Shown: piece by piece, positions 43,577 to 52,618 of the stretch
Numbering within the stretch: the first letter of the stretch is position 1
Layout of the letters: each line of letters begins with the position of its first letter
Source of the DNA: JARRQJ01 sp963761035
Lineage (GTDB): Bacteria > Pseudomonadota > Gammaproteobacteria > DRLM01
NCBI GenBank assembly: GCA_963761035.1
Contig: CAVXFH010000002.1
Coordinates: 1,860,001-1,924,000, forward strand
DNA length: 64,000 bases
Reading direction: 5' to 3'
Made by a program: the position numbers and the translations under genes
Notes under the pieces: generated by a model
The model's input: only the letters and a program-made list of their open reading frames with translations
Databases searched by the model: none
Told to the model about the DNA's origin: nothing

Positions 43577-45216
43577 AGGCGTTGAAATCGACAGCCGTCG
43601 AGTATGATGGTGTAGCACGCCTCGGAGATATGCTTGCTTATGGTAGCCCGAGCCAATCCGGGCTGCCATCCACATCGCATCTTCTGGCGGAGGGCGGCGA
43701 CGACCGCATCCTGCTCGATCCGGAGCGCGGCATAAATAAATACGGTTGCAGTGCGATTCCCGACCCGGATTTGGCGATGTTTTCGTCTTCGACGGCATCT
43801 GTGATCTCCGAGCCGGCTTATGGCGCCGCGGATCGATTGCGGAAAAGATTGCTCCTTTCCGTCGCTCATGAAGACCATGCGGCTGTTTATTCCCGCGAAT
43901 TGAATCGGGTGCGCCGCGAGTTGGTAAAGCTGTGCGGCCTGGCCGATCTAGCCGATCTGGAGGTGGTGTTCGCCGCATCCGGCACGGATATTCACTTAAT
44001 CGCGAGCCAGCTTGAGGGAAATGGCAATGCAGCGCCTACGCTGGCGATTATGATCGATCCGGCCGAGACCGGAAGTTGCGTACCGTCAGCCTTGTCAGGA
44101 TGTCACTTCAGTACTCGCACTGCATTAGGTGAATTGGCCGTTGAGGGAGCCGCTATCGCCGGCGGTAACTCCGTTGATGTCGCGTCGATCGCCATGCGGC
44201 TTGAGAATGGGGCCCCGCGACCGGCGGCGGACATCGACGCCGAGGTCGAATCTCTGGTAACGGCTGCAGTCGCGAAGAGACAACGCATATTTCTAATTCT
44301 CGTCGACGTTTCCAAGACCGGCATTATTGCGCCCAGTCCCGACTGCGTTATGGAATTGCGGAGACGTTTCCCGGATCGGGTCGACGTGCTGGTAGACGCC
44401 TGCCAATTTAGAATAGCGCCGTTCACATTGCGCGCCTATCTGGAACAGAATTTTATGGTCGCCTTGACCGGTTCAAAATTCATAACCGGTCCGACTTTTT
44501 CCGGCGCCTTGCTTTTTCCCGCATCGGTCGCCCGGCGATTTCGCCGCCATGGATTGCCGCGGGCTTTGCGGCCCTATTCCGCGCGGGGTGATTGGCCAAA
44601 GAGCTGGGTTACAGCGGAGAGGCTGAATGATGTCGCCAACTTTGGATTATTGTTGCGATGGGAGGCCGCCCTGCAGGAATTGCGGGCATTTCGCGCTATA
44701 TCGGAGCTTGAAATTGCCAACTTCTTGCAAGAATTCGCTAAAGTCGTCCGGGAGCGTCTGCTGAGTGATCCCGTGTTTTCCCCTTTGGCCGTTCCGCGAC
44801 TCGATCGCGGTGCGCTGACTGATATCGCCGGCTGGGATCAAATTCCGACTATCTTTCCCTTTATGCTTTTTCATCACACTCAGGGCAACAGGCTGGCTTT
44901 GACCCGAGAAGAGACGGCGCAGGTTTATCGCTTGCTGGCAGTCGATCTGACCAAGCTTCCGGATTTCGACGACGCCGGTTTTAGCGGCGGTCTCGCTTCC
45001 TTACGCTGCCAAGTGGGGCAGCCGGTGGGGTGTGGTAGGCGGGACGGAATCGAGATGAGCGCATTGCGTCTTTGCGCCAGCACGAGATTAATCGTTGAGG
45101 CGGCTACCGGCAAATCCGCCGCTGTGATGGCGAGGGCCTTATCGACATTGGATAAAGTGGCCCTGCTGGTGAAGTGTTTCCCCGATATGCTGCGTCGTAC
45201 ACGGAGCGACGCTTAG
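43573..45216 (+). CDS. PLP-dependent fold-type-I enzyme, class V aminotransferase-like
   Basis: 547 residues. ASGTDIHLIA (135-144) would hold the PLP phosphate. FLILVDVSKTG and DVLVDACQFR supply the ring-binding Asp275 and Gln278, and MVALTGSKFITGPTF has the Schiff-base Lys302. After the PLP lysine comes a long, divergent C-terminal domain. The overall pattern is that of aminotransferase V or cysteine-desulfurase folds, but the specificity is unknown. The ATG overlaps the ATP-grasp stop by 4 nt. It is convergent with the cbb locus. Confidence 0.75.
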   Translation: MKALKSTAVEYDGVARLGDMLAYGSPSQSGLPSTSHLLAEGGDDRILLDPERGINKYGCSAIPDPDLAMFSSSTASVISEPAYGAADRLRKRLLLSVAHEDHAAVYSRELNRVRRELVKLCGLADLADLEVVFAASGTDIHLIASQLEGNGNAAPTLAIMIDPAETGSCVPSALSGCHFSTRTALGELAVEGAAIAGGNSVDVASIAMRLENGAPRPAADIDAEVESLVTAAVAKRQRIFLILVDVSKTGIIAPSPDCVMELRRRFPDRVDVLVDACQFRIAPFTLRAYLEQNFMVALTGSKFITGPTFSGALLFPASVARRFRRHGLPRALRPYSARGDWPKSWVTAERLNDVANFGLLLRWEAALQELRAFRAISELEIANFLQEFAKVVRERLLSDPVFSPLAVPRLDRGALTDIAGWDQIPTIFPFMLFHHTQGNRLALTREETAQVYRLLAVDLTKLPDFDDAGFSGGLASLRCQVGQPVGCGRRDGIEMSALRLCASTRLIVEAATGKSAAVMARALSTLDKVALLVKCFPDMLRRTRSDA

Positions 45217-45235
45217 CCGTCAACCTATCCCTGGC

Positions 45236-45592
45236 TTACTGTTGCAGCAGTCTGGCTTCCAAGATTACATCGAGTTTCTGCAGGGCCTTTTCCATGATGG
45301 CGTCCGCATGGGCATGATAGTAGCGCAACATGCACGGAACCGGTTGGTGCAAGCTTGAGCGGTGCTCGAAATCCGTCCAAGCCACCACCGGAATATCATT
45401 GAGATCGCGATCGACGATTGCCCAAATATCAGCTTCCAGAATCAGATCCAGGCTGCGCAGTTTGGGCAGCTCGATACGCAGGGGATTCTCCAGGCGGCGC
45501 AAAGCGAGGCGCACGCGATTATAACGTTCCGCCGTCACCGTGGTGGGGCGCGATTTGAGGGTGGGAATCTCGTTCAGTCTGGAGCGGTACAT
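45236..45592 (-). CDS. Small conserved protein downstream of cbbO, unknown
   Basis: 118 residues, soluble and without cysteine-rich or membrane features beyond a single Cys. It starts MYRSRLNEIPTLKSRPTTVT and is rich in Arg and Leu, with IELPKLRSLDLILEADIWAIVD in the middle. It sits 69 bp after cbbO on the same strand, so it may be the last gene of the RuBisCO operon. I do not know its function. A role in RuBisCO maintenance would be inference from position only. Confidence 0.6.
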   Translation of the reverse strand: MYRSRLNEIPTLKSRPTTVTAERYNRVRLALRRLENPLRIELPKLRSLDLILEADIWAIVDRDLNDIPVVAWTDFEHRSSLHQPVPCMLRYYHAHADAIMEKALQKLDVILEARLLQQ

Positions 45593-45661
45593 AGCGTGGC
45601 GTCGGTGTGTCCACGAAACTGGGTACCGGAGTATTCTACAGCATGGTATCGCAGGGTGAAA

Positions 45662-47998
45662 TTATTTGGTGAGTCCCATGAACAAGGCGGGCAGGCGCTC
45701 CGGCAGGCGTTGCACGTGATCCACCACGGTATAGTGCTTGGGGCCGAAGATGCGGGAGACGTAATCGTCGGCCTGGGGGTCCAGGGTCAGGCAATAGGTG
45801 AGGATGCCGCGGCTGTTGAGTTCCTCCACCGCCTTTTTGGTGTCGTGGCGCAGGTACTGGGGATCGCGCACGTCGATGTCCGCCGGTTCGCCGTCGCTGA
45901 CCAGCAATACCAGTTTCTTCTGCTGGGGCTGGCGCTGGAGGAAACCGGCGGCGTGGCGCAGCGCACCGCCCATGCGCGTGGACAGCCCGCCGCGCATCCC
46001 GGCCAGCCGCGCCTTGGCGGTGTCGTCATAGGCCTGGTCGAAATCCTTGAAACGATAATACTGCACGTCATGCCGGCCGTCCGAGGCGAAACCGTGGATG
46101 GCGAAGGGATCGCCGATGCCGTCCATGGCCCAGGCCAGCAGCGTTGTGGCTTCCCGCGCCAACTGCAACACCGGGCGGTCAGTGCCGGACAGGGTCTCGT
46201 TGGTGGATTCGGACAGGTCGAGTAGCACCAGCACGGCGAGATCGCGGGTCTTGCGGATGTGGCGGATGTTGATGCGCGTGTCCGGTGTGAGGCCCATGCG
46301 CAAGTCGACCATGGCGCGTATCGCCGCATTGATATCGATCTCATCTCCGTCTTCCTGGCGGCGCTGGCGGATCAGGCCTTGGGGCTGAAGTGCGTCGATG
46401 ATGTGCTTGAGGCGGCTGGCGATGGGCCGGTATTCGATCAGGGTTGCGTCGATCAGCGCCGCGTCGCCTCTGTTCTGGCGTTTCTCCAACACCGTTACCC
46501 AGTCGGGGCGATGCAGCTGGATCTGATAATCCCATTCAGGATAGTGGTACGGTTCACTGCTGGGTTCGCTGCCTTCCAGTTCGTTGATGGTGCAGTCTTC
46601 CTGGTCGAGATAGAAGGGCGTTTCCAGGCGCCAGATCTCCTGGGCATCGTCGCCGGCCAGTTCGCAGTCCAGTTCGTTGACCATCTCCATGATATTGACC
46701 GTTTTGCGCACCTGGCGCTGGCTGGCGGGGACGTATTCGGCCGAGCGCCAATCGACCTCGTCGAAGGCCCAGATGTAACGGTTGTCGTCGCGGTAGGGGA
46801 TGGCCACGGATTCCAGCACCCGCAGGCTGGGGATGGCGGCGCGCTCGCCCAGCGTATTGTAAAAGGTCACGCCCAGGTCCCAGCTGAGACGATGGTCCTC
46901 GGGACGCGCGGCGAATTCAGCGCGAAAGCCCGCGGCGGCGCCGCGTACCCAGGGATCAACATCCACATAGGAATCGTCGAGCATGGCGAAGGCGGCGCGT
47001 TCCAACAGTTCGACCGCCGGGTCCACCGCACAGCTCACCTCGCGCAGCTTTTCGTGAAATTGTCGCCATAGGTGTTTGAGGCCGGGGAATTCGCGAATAG
47101 CCAAGTGCTCGATGCGCGCATCTTCGAACAGCGCGATGAACGTCATCTGCGCGGGGCTGAGCCCTTCGGCGGAAAGGGGTGCGCGGGTATAGACCAGGTG
47201 CGCGGCGGCGTGGGCGGCGGCAGCGCGGTACAGCTCGCGGCCGCTGATGCCGGCGTAATCGTCAAAGGCATCGGGGAGGTGGATTACCCGTTGCTCGATA
47301 AAGGGCTTGTAGCCCTCGCGGCTTTCGTAATCGCCGGAGGTGGGGCGCAGGAAGAAGTCGCAACCCCATAGTGCGCGCAGATAGAAATTCAATTTGCGTT
47401 GGTGATCCACGAACAGGCTGCCGCGTCGTTCCTTTTGCAGCACTGCCAGGCCGTCGGGACTCTCCAGATTAAAATAGGCGGTCTGTGCGGCAAAGTCGCG
47501 GCCGTGGGCCTGCGCCCCCCACAACGCCCAGCGCCGCAATCCGCCCAAGGTGAGTTTCGAGAATAATTCATCCAGATGGGCCAGCATGGGTCGCAGACCA
47601 CGCGGCGCCTTGGCGGAGAGTTGGTGGATGAGATTGAGGTAACCGCGCAGCAATTCCTCGTCGCCGAGACGGCGGGCGGCGGTCGGCAGGCTGGCGAACA
47701 ACAGGCTGATGATCTCACCACTGACCATGGAGGCCAGTTTCAAGGCGGCGTTGACGCAATCGTCTATGATGCCTTCGCCCGCTTCTTTGGCGACCGCCGG
47801 CATGCTTTCAAGATAGGAGGTAATGAGATCGTTGCCGCGGCCCAATTGCGAGAGGGCGCGCGCGCCCTCAAGATAGTTGTGCAGACCCGCGGGCGACATT
47901 ACCCGTGTGGCTTCGGCGAAGTTCGCCGCCAGGGTGTCGTGCAGCGCCGGGTTGATCCCCTCCAACTGCTCGCGGTAATCGTCGAGTTTTATGCCCAT
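45662..47998 (-). CDS. cbbO: RuBisCO activase adaptor CbbO
   Basis: 778 residues. The C-terminal von Willebrand A domain has the metal site DLSESTNETL (about residue 600), with VSDGEPADIDVRDPQYLRHDT closing it. The N-terminal helical region begins MGIKLDDYREQLEGINPALHD. CbbO links the CbbQ AAA+ ring to RuBisCO through its metal site and helps remove inhibitory sugar phosphates. The order cbbL-cbbS-cbbQ-cbbO is that of the non-carboxysomal form IAq locus. It follows cbbQ after a stem-loop-rich gap. Confidence 0.95.
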   Translation of the reverse strand: MGIKLDDYREQLEGINPALHDTLAANFAEATRVMSPAGLHNYLEGARALSQLGRGNDLITSYLESMPAVAKEAGEGIIDDCVNAALKLASMVSGEIISLLFASLPTAARRLGDEELLRGYLNLIHQLSAKAPRGLRPMLAHLDELFSKLTLGGLRRWALWGAQAHGRDFAAQTAYFNLESPDGLAVLQKERRGSLFVDHQRKLNFYLRALWGCDFFLRPTSGDYESREGYKPFIEQRVIHLPDAFDDYAGISGRELYRAAAAHAAAHLVYTRAPLSAEGLSPAQMTFIALFEDARIEHLAIREFPGLKHLWRQFHEKLREVSCAVDPAVELLERAAFAMLDDSYVDVDPWVRGAAAGFRAEFAARPEDHRLSWDLGVTFYNTLGERAAIPSLRVLESVAIPYRDDNRYIWAFDEVDWRSAEYVPASQRQVRKTVNIMEMVNELDCELAGDDAQEIWRLETPFYLDQEDCTINELEGSEPSSEPYHYPEWDYQIQLHRPDWVTVLEKRQNRGDAALIDATLIEYRPIASRLKHIIDALQPQGLIRQRRQEDGDEIDINAAIRAMVDLRMGLTPDTRINIRHIRKTRDLAVLVLLDLSESTNETLSGTDRPVLQLAREATTLLAWAMDGIGDPFAIHGFASDGRHDVQYYRFKDFDQAYDDTAKARLAGMRGGLSTRMGGALRHAAGFLQRQPQQKKLVLLVSDGEPADIDVRDPQYLRHDTKKAVEELNSRGILTYCLTLDPQADDYVSRIFGPKHYTVVDHVQRLPERLPALFMGLTK

Positions 47999-48029
47999 CG
48001 GAAGCCCAGTTTCGGGTTACTAGTTTCGT

Positions 48030-48088
48030 GTTTCGAGTTGTAAGGCTTCGGGCTTTTAACCCGAAACCCGCAACATGAAACTCGAAAC
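48030..48088 (-). repeat. Nested inverted repeat between cbbQ and cbbO
   Basis: GTTTCGAGTT (48030-48039) pairs with AACTCGAAAC (48079-48088), and inside it TTCGGG pairs with CCCGAA. It starts directly after the cbbQ stop on the transcript. It could attenuate transcription or protect the upstream mRNA. Confidence 0.6.
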
Positions 48089-48892
48089 CTAAAAATACGT
48101 TGCTACCGCCGCATCTAAAGTATCTCGCATGTCCGGATCGTCAGTGATGGGCCTGACCAGAGTCATGCGGCAGGCGGTCTTGGGATCGATGTCCTTGGCG
48201 ATGAGAGTGCCGGCGTACACCAAGAGCCGCGTCGAGATCCCTTCATCCAGACCGTGGCCCTTGAGATTGCGGGCACGATGGGCGATCTGCACCAGTTTAC
48301 CGGCGATGTCCTTGTCCACGCCGGTCTCGTGGACGACGATCTCCGCCTCCGCCTCCGTCCCGGGATAGGCGAAGTCCAGTGCGGCGAAGCGCTGTTTGGT
48401 GGACTGCTTGAGGTCCTTCATCAGGTTCTGATAGCCGGGGTTGTAGGAAATCACCAGCTGGAAATCCGGATGGGCGTGGACCAACTCGCCCTTCTTTTCC
48501 AGGGGCAGCGTGCGGCGGTGATCGGTGAGGGGGTGGATTACCACGGTGGTGTCCTGGCGCGCCTCCACCACCTCGTCGAGATAGCAGATGGCGCCGATAC
48601 GCGCCGCGATGCTGAGTGGGCCGTCCTGCCAGCGGGTGCCGTTGGCGTCCAGCAGGAAACGTCCCACCAGGTCCGAGGCGGTCATGTCCTCGTTGCAGGC
48701 CACGGTGATGAGAGGGCGCTCGAGTTTCCACGCCATGTATTCCACGAAGCGGGTTTTACCGCAGCCGGTGGGACCTTTGAGCATCATCGGCATTCGGGCG
48801 GCATACGCGGCCCGATAGAGTTCGACTTCATCGGCGACGGGGCGGTAATAGGGTTTGGTTTTGATCAGGTACTGTTCAAGGTTATGGGTCAT
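48089..48892 (-). CDS. cbbQ: RuBisCO activase AAA+ subunit CbbQ
   Basis: 267 residues of the MoxR AAA+ family. Walker A GPTGCGKT lies at 40-47 and Walker B is ICYLDEV, followed by a sensor region (VISYNPGYQN). TACNED-like VACNEDMTASDLVGR and RFAALDFAYP are typical CbbQ sequence. Hexamers hydrolyse ATP to remodel RuBisCO together with CbbO. A terminator separates it from cbbS, so its expression should be lower than that of the RuBisCO subunits. Confidence 0.96.
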   Translation of the reverse strand: MTHNLEQYLIKTKPYYRPVADEVELYRAAYAARMPMMLKGPTGCGKTRFVEYMAWKLERPLITVACNEDMTASDLVGRFLLDANGTRWQDGPLSIAARIGAICYLDEVVEARQDTTVVIHPLTDHRRTLPLEKKGELVHAHPDFQLVISYNPGYQNLMKDLKQSTKQRFAALDFAYPGTEAEAEIVVHETGVDKDIAGKLVQIAHRARNLKGHGLDEGISTRLLVYAGTLIAKDIDPKTACRMTLVRPITDDPDMRDTLDAAVATYF

Positions 48893-48936
48893 GGTCCTGT
48901 CCTGTGACGGATCGACGTGTCAATCGCGCGAAAAAT

Positions 48937-48973
48937 AAAAGCCCCCGGCCAAGTGATTCGGCCGAGGGCTTTT
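48937..48973 (-). terminator. Intrinsic terminator/attenuator between cbbS and cbbQ
   Basis: A 14-bp near-perfect stem (48937-48950 with 48960-48973; core GGCC and GAGGGC) is followed on the minus-strand transcript by TTTTATTTTT. It probably stops most cbbLS transcripts before cbbQO. Confidence 0.85.
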
Positions 48974-49003
48974 CATTTCCCAGCAAAAGCCTGGGCCTGT
49001 TGT

Positions 49004-49360
49004 TTATACGGCTTTGCCGCGGAACACCACCATCTCGGCGCCCTTGCTCTGGGCGTAGTTGTCGTAACCGACCAGGCGCACGTGATTCTTGGGGTGCGCC
49101 TTGTGGCAGGCTTCGGCTTCCGCCAGGATGGTGTCGACGTTGGTTTCGCCGAACAGCGGCAGCTTCCACATATACCAGTAGTGGTCGAAGGCATTTTCCG
49201 GCTCGGTATGTTCGATGGCCGGGTTCCAACCCTTGCTTACGATATATTCCACCTGCTTGCGGATCTGGTCCTTGCTCAATTCCGGTAAATAAGAAAAGGT
49301 TTCGAACTTCCGGCTGGCCGCATCCGACAGGCTGGAATGGTAATCTTGCATAGTGCTCAT
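49004..49360 (-). CDS. cbbS: RuBisCO small subunit, form I
   Basis: 118 residues. KFETFSYLPELSKDQIRKQVEYIVSKGWNPAIEHTEP and YWYMWKLPLFGETNVDTILAE are classic small-subunit blocks, and VRLVGYDNYAQSKG is near the C-terminus. Eight copies cap the L8 core. It lies 150 bp downstream of cbbL, separated by a stable stem-loop and a REP-like purine/pyrimidine-rich repeat (about 49415-49475). Confidence 0.97.
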   Translation of the reverse strand: MSTMQDYHSSLSDAASRKFETFSYLPELSKDQIRKQVEYIVSKGWNPAIEHTEPENAFDHYWYMWKLPLFGETNVDTILAEAEACHKAHPKNHVRLVGYDNYAQSKGAEMVVFRGKAV

Positions 49361-49480
49361 TGCTCAGTTCTCCGTAAAAATTTCGGTTAAGTTCCAAATT
49401 CGATCGTGTGTCTGACTGCCCTCACCCCTAACCCTCTACCCTAAAGGGCATAAATCCCGGAGGGAGAGGGGGAGTAAGCC

Positions 49481-49504
49481 CGCGCCCTTCAACAGAAGGG
49501 CGCG
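49481..49504 (-). promoter_or_regulatory. Stable stem-loop after cbbL
   Basis: CGCGCCCTTC and GAAGGGCGCG form a perfect 10-bp stem with a 4-nt loop, 6 bp past the cbbL stop and without a T-run. It is likely an mRNA-stabilising or partial termination structure that sets the cbbL:cbbS ratio. Confidence 0.6.
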
Positions 49505-49510
49505 GCGATG

Positions 49511-50932
49511 TTATTTATGGGCAACGTCCAGCTTATCCACCGTGTCGAACTCGAACTTGATCTCTTTCCAGGTTTCCATGGCGATCTTCAGTTCGGGGCT
49601 GTTCTTCGCGGCCGCGGTAAGAATGTCTTTGCCTTCCTTCTCCAGGGCGCGACCTTGATTGCGGGCCTCGACGCAGGCTTCCAGCGCGACGCGGTTGGCC
49701 GCGGCGCCGGCCGCGTTGCCCCAGGGGTGGCCCAGGGTACCGCCGCCGAACTGCAACACTGAATCGTCACCAAAAATGGTGACCAGCGCGGGCATGTGCC
49801 ATACGTGGATACCGCCGGAGGCCACGGCGAAGGCGCCGGGCATGGAGCCCCAGTCCTGATCGAAGAACAGACCCATGGAGCGGTCTTCCTTGATGTACTT
49901 GTCGCGCAGCAGGTTGATCCAGCCGATGGTGGAGGCGCGGTCGCCTTCCAGCTTGCCCACCACGGTACCGGTGTGGAGGTGATCGCCGCCGGACAGACGC
50001 AGGATCTTGGTTAACACGCGGAAGTGGATACCGTGGTGCGGGTTGCGGTCCAGTACGGCGTGCATGGCGCGGTGAATGTGCAATAACATGCCGTTGTCGC
50101 GGCACCAGTTGGCCAGACCCGTGTTGGCGCAGAATCCGCCGGTGATGTAGTCGTGCATGATGATGGGCGAACCGATTTCCTTGGCATATTCGGCGCGCTT
50201 GTACATTTCTTCCGGGGTGGGCGCGGTGACGTTCAGGTAGTGGCCCTTGCGCTCGCCCGTTTCACGCTCGGCCTTGTCGATGGCATCCTGCACGAAGTCG
50301 AAACGCGCGCGCCAGCGCATGAAGGGCTGGCTGTTGACGTTCTCGTCGTCCTTGGTGAAGTCCAGACCGCCGCGCAGGCATTCATATACAGCGCGTCCGT
50401 AGTTCTTTGCGGAAAGACCCAGTTTGGGTTTGATGGTGCAACCCAGCAACGGACGGCCGTACTTGTTCATGATATCGCGCTCGACCTGGATACCCTGGGG
50501 CGGACCGCCGCAGGTCTTCACATAGGCGATGGGGAAGTGCACATCTTCCAGGCGCAGGGCGCGGAGGGCCTTGAAGCCGAACACGTTGCCCACCAGCGAG
50601 GTGAACACGTTGACCACCGAACCTTCTTCGAACAGGTCGATAGGGTAGGCGACGAAGGCATAGAAGCAGGTGTCGTCACCGGGCACGTCTTCGATACGGT
50701 AGGCGCGGCCCTTGTAGTGATCGAGATTGGTCAGCAGATCGGTCCACACTGTGGTCCAGGTGCCGGTGGAGGATTCGGCGGCCACGGCGGCGGCGATCTC
50801 TTCACGGGGTACGCCCGCCTGGGGGGTGATCTTGAAGCAGGCCAGGATATCGGTAGCCGATGGGGTGTAATTCGGCATCCAATAGGTTTCGCGATACTCT
50901 TTAACGCCAGCCTTGTAGGTCTTTGCTTTCAT
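49511..50932 (-). CDS. cbbL: RuBisCO large subunit, form IA
   Basis: 473 residues. It fixes CO2 onto ribulose-1,5-bisphosphate in the Calvin cycle. The catalytic parts are intact: GGLDFTKDDEN with carbamylated Lys194 and metal ligands Asp196 and Glu197; CTIKPKLGLS; LHIHRAMH; loop 6 TGTVVGKLEGDR; and SGGIHVWHMP. Sequence character and the cbbSQO neighbours fit the cytoplasmic, CbbQO-dependent branch rather than the carboxysomal one, and no csoS genes are present. It diverges from cbbR across 166 bp. Confidence 0.98.
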   Translation of the reverse strand: MKAKTYKAGVKEYRETYWMPNYTPSATDILACFKITPQAGVPREEIAAAVAAESSTGTWTTVWTDLLTNLDHYKGRAYRIEDVPGDDTCFYAFVAYPIDLFEEGSVVNVFTSLVGNVFGFKALRALRLEDVHFPIAYVKTCGGPPQGIQVERDIMNKYGRPLLGCTIKPKLGLSAKNYGRAVYECLRGGLDFTKDDENVNSQPFMRWRARFDFVQDAIDKAERETGERKGHYLNVTAPTPEEMYKRAEYAKEIGSPIIMHDYITGGFCANTGLANWCRDNGMLLHIHRAMHAVLDRNPHHGIHFRVLTKILRLSGGDHLHTGTVVGKLEGDRASTIGWINLLRDKYIKEDRSMGLFFDQDWGSMPGAFAVASGGIHVWHMPALVTIFGDDSVLQFGGGTLGHPWGNAAGAAANRVALEACVEARNQGRALEKEGKDILTAAAKNSPELKIAMETWKEIKFEFDTVDKLDVAHK

Positions 50933-51098
50933 GCCTTCATCTCCTTCTATTCTCTATAGAATATATGCCACTGCCCTAATGATCCGTCCCTGGTGGGCCG
51001 GGGTTATTTCATTACTGCGGGAAAGTATATAGGGTCATGGCATAATGTAAATTAAATAATTATAATTAATGCTATAAGTTTTTACTTATGTAATAGCG
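50933..51098. promoter_or_regulatory. cbbL-cbbR control region
   Basis: AT-rich divergent promoter region. ATAAGTTTTTACTTAT (51074-51089) is an inverted repeat with 5-bp arms, and ATTAAATAATTATAATTAAT just before it is also near-palindromic. Both are candidate CbbR sites, since LysR regulators bind TNA-N7/8-TNA or T-N11-A sequences between such genes. The cbbL ATG has a strong GGAG ribosome site (CTCC on the plus strand near 50942). Confidence 0.5.
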
Positions 51099-52007
51099 AT
51101 GCATTTAACTTTACGCCAGCTCAAAGTCTTTGAGGCCGTAGCACGGAACGGTAGTTTTACTCGAGCCGCCGAGGAGTTGCATCTTACGCAGCCGGCGGTT
51201 TCCATGCAGGTAAAACAATTGGAAGGCAGCGCCGGGTTACCGCTCTTCGAGCAGTTAGGTAAAAAGATCTATCTCACCCAAGCGGGCCAGGAGATGCATC
51301 ACTATTGCCGCAGTATCGCCCAGCAGTTGGATGAAGTAGACCGGGTCATGGCGGAAATGAAGGGGGTAAAGCGAGGACGTTTGGCCATAGCGGTGGCAAG
51401 TACCGCTAACTACTTTGCGCCGCGCCTGTTGGCGAACTTCAGCCAGCGCTTTTCCAAAGTCAGCATCAGCCTGAATGTTACCAATCGCGAAGGGTTGTTG
51501 GCGCATCTCGATACTAATGATATCGATCTGGTCATCATGGGCCAGCCACCGGAAGGCTTGGATCTGGTCGCTGAACCGTTTACGGAAAATCCCCTGGTGG
51601 TGATTGCAGCGCCGAGCCATCCCTTGGTGAAAATTGAACGAATTTCCTTGGAACGGCTGCAGCAGGAGACATTTGTGGTACGAGAGCAAGGGTCGGGAAC
51701 TCGTACGGCGATGGAACGTTTTTTTGCGGAGAAGAAGGTGCTTTTGTCCACTGGTATGGAAATGAGCAGTAACGAAGCGATAAAACAAGCGGTTCAGGCG
51801 GGGCTGGGCTTGGGTATCGTATCGGTCCACACGTTGGAATTGGAGTTGGAAACCCGGCGCTTGGCGATTTTAGATGTGGAATCTTTTCCCATTCTGCGCC
51901 ATTGGTACGTGGTGCATCGCCAAGGCAAGCGGTTATCCCCGGTGGCGCAGCTATTCAAGGGATTTGTGATCAAGGAGGCGCGAGGCTTGCTGGAGCTATC
52001 GGAATAA
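51099..52007 (+). CDS. cbbR: LysR-family RuBisCO operon regulator
   Basis: 302 residues. The N-terminal helix-turn-helix reads LRQLKVFEAVARNGSFTRAAEELHLTQPAVSMQVKQLE. The C-terminal part is a two-lobed effector domain, with IDLVIMGQPPEGLDLVAEPF near its hinge as in known CbbR proteins. CbbR senses metabolites such as RuBP or NADPH and activates the divergent cbb operon. Its position opposite cbbL makes the assignment strong. Confidence 0.93.
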   Translation: MHLTLRQLKVFEAVARNGSFTRAAEELHLTQPAVSMQVKQLEGSAGLPLFEQLGKKIYLTQAGQEMHHYCRSIAQQLDEVDRVMAEMKGVKRGRLAIAVASTANYFAPRLLANFSQRFSKVSISLNVTNREGLLAHLDTNDIDLVIMGQPPEGLDLVAEPFTENPLVVIAAPSHPLVKIERISLERLQQETFVVREQGSGTRTAMERFFAEKKVLLSTGMEMSSNEAIKQAVQAGLGLGIVSVHTLELELETRRLAILDVESFPILRHWYVVHRQGKRLSPVAQLFKGFVIKEARGLLELSE

Positions 52008-52618
52008 TAGAGTGTAATATCCAAACTAAGAGATATATCGCCGTCCAACTGTCGACCTGATTACACGAGGGGCCTGGAGTTCCTAAGCGGAATATCCGAG
52101 TAGTGCTGTTCTCATGCGCTGTCGGTTTCAATTTTTGTAATAGTACCGCAATAAGTTTACGGGTTTCGGTTCTTCGAATTGATGAATGCCACGCACCCGA
52201 TACTTACTTTCGGCCGGTGAAAGAGCGATAATGCGAAAATCGAGAGTGGGCCGCCTACAGTGAATGTTAAACGGATGCCCAGGAGAGTTTCGAGCCGTCA
52301 GGTTTTAGCCTGAGGCAATGGATGTCTTGATCGGATGAACGCAAGGGTGGACTGGCCTTTGCTAAATTTTTCGGCGCCTTCGATGCCTGGTTTACATGAA
52401 TGGTGGGGCCGAAGACGGTATTCCGGATGATTTATTCTGGTTCACCCGTCTTGGTTGGACAGTTATTATTGTTGCTTCACCGTTAAAACGGGCGCTTGGA
52501 TTTATCGATGCTTGCGTAATGGCTCGATACATAGGCGGGACAACGGTCTACGAAAATTCCTCTATGGGGCTGTTCGACGTCAGGTTGGCGTCGCCAATGT
52601 CGATGAGCGGAGGTGACG
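52008..52618 (+). other. Intergenic region, no supported gene
   Basis: 611 bp after cbbR. A 76-codon frame (52396-52626) lacks recognisable sequence and overlaps the next, better supported gene. No RNA or repeat was recognised apart from a small CAGG/CCTG stem near 52300. Confidence 0.45.

Noticed and set aside
45362..46225. Long plus-strand frames opposite cbbO and cbbQ
   Set aside because: Antisense shadows; the minus strand carries the recognisable CbbO and CbbQ sequence.
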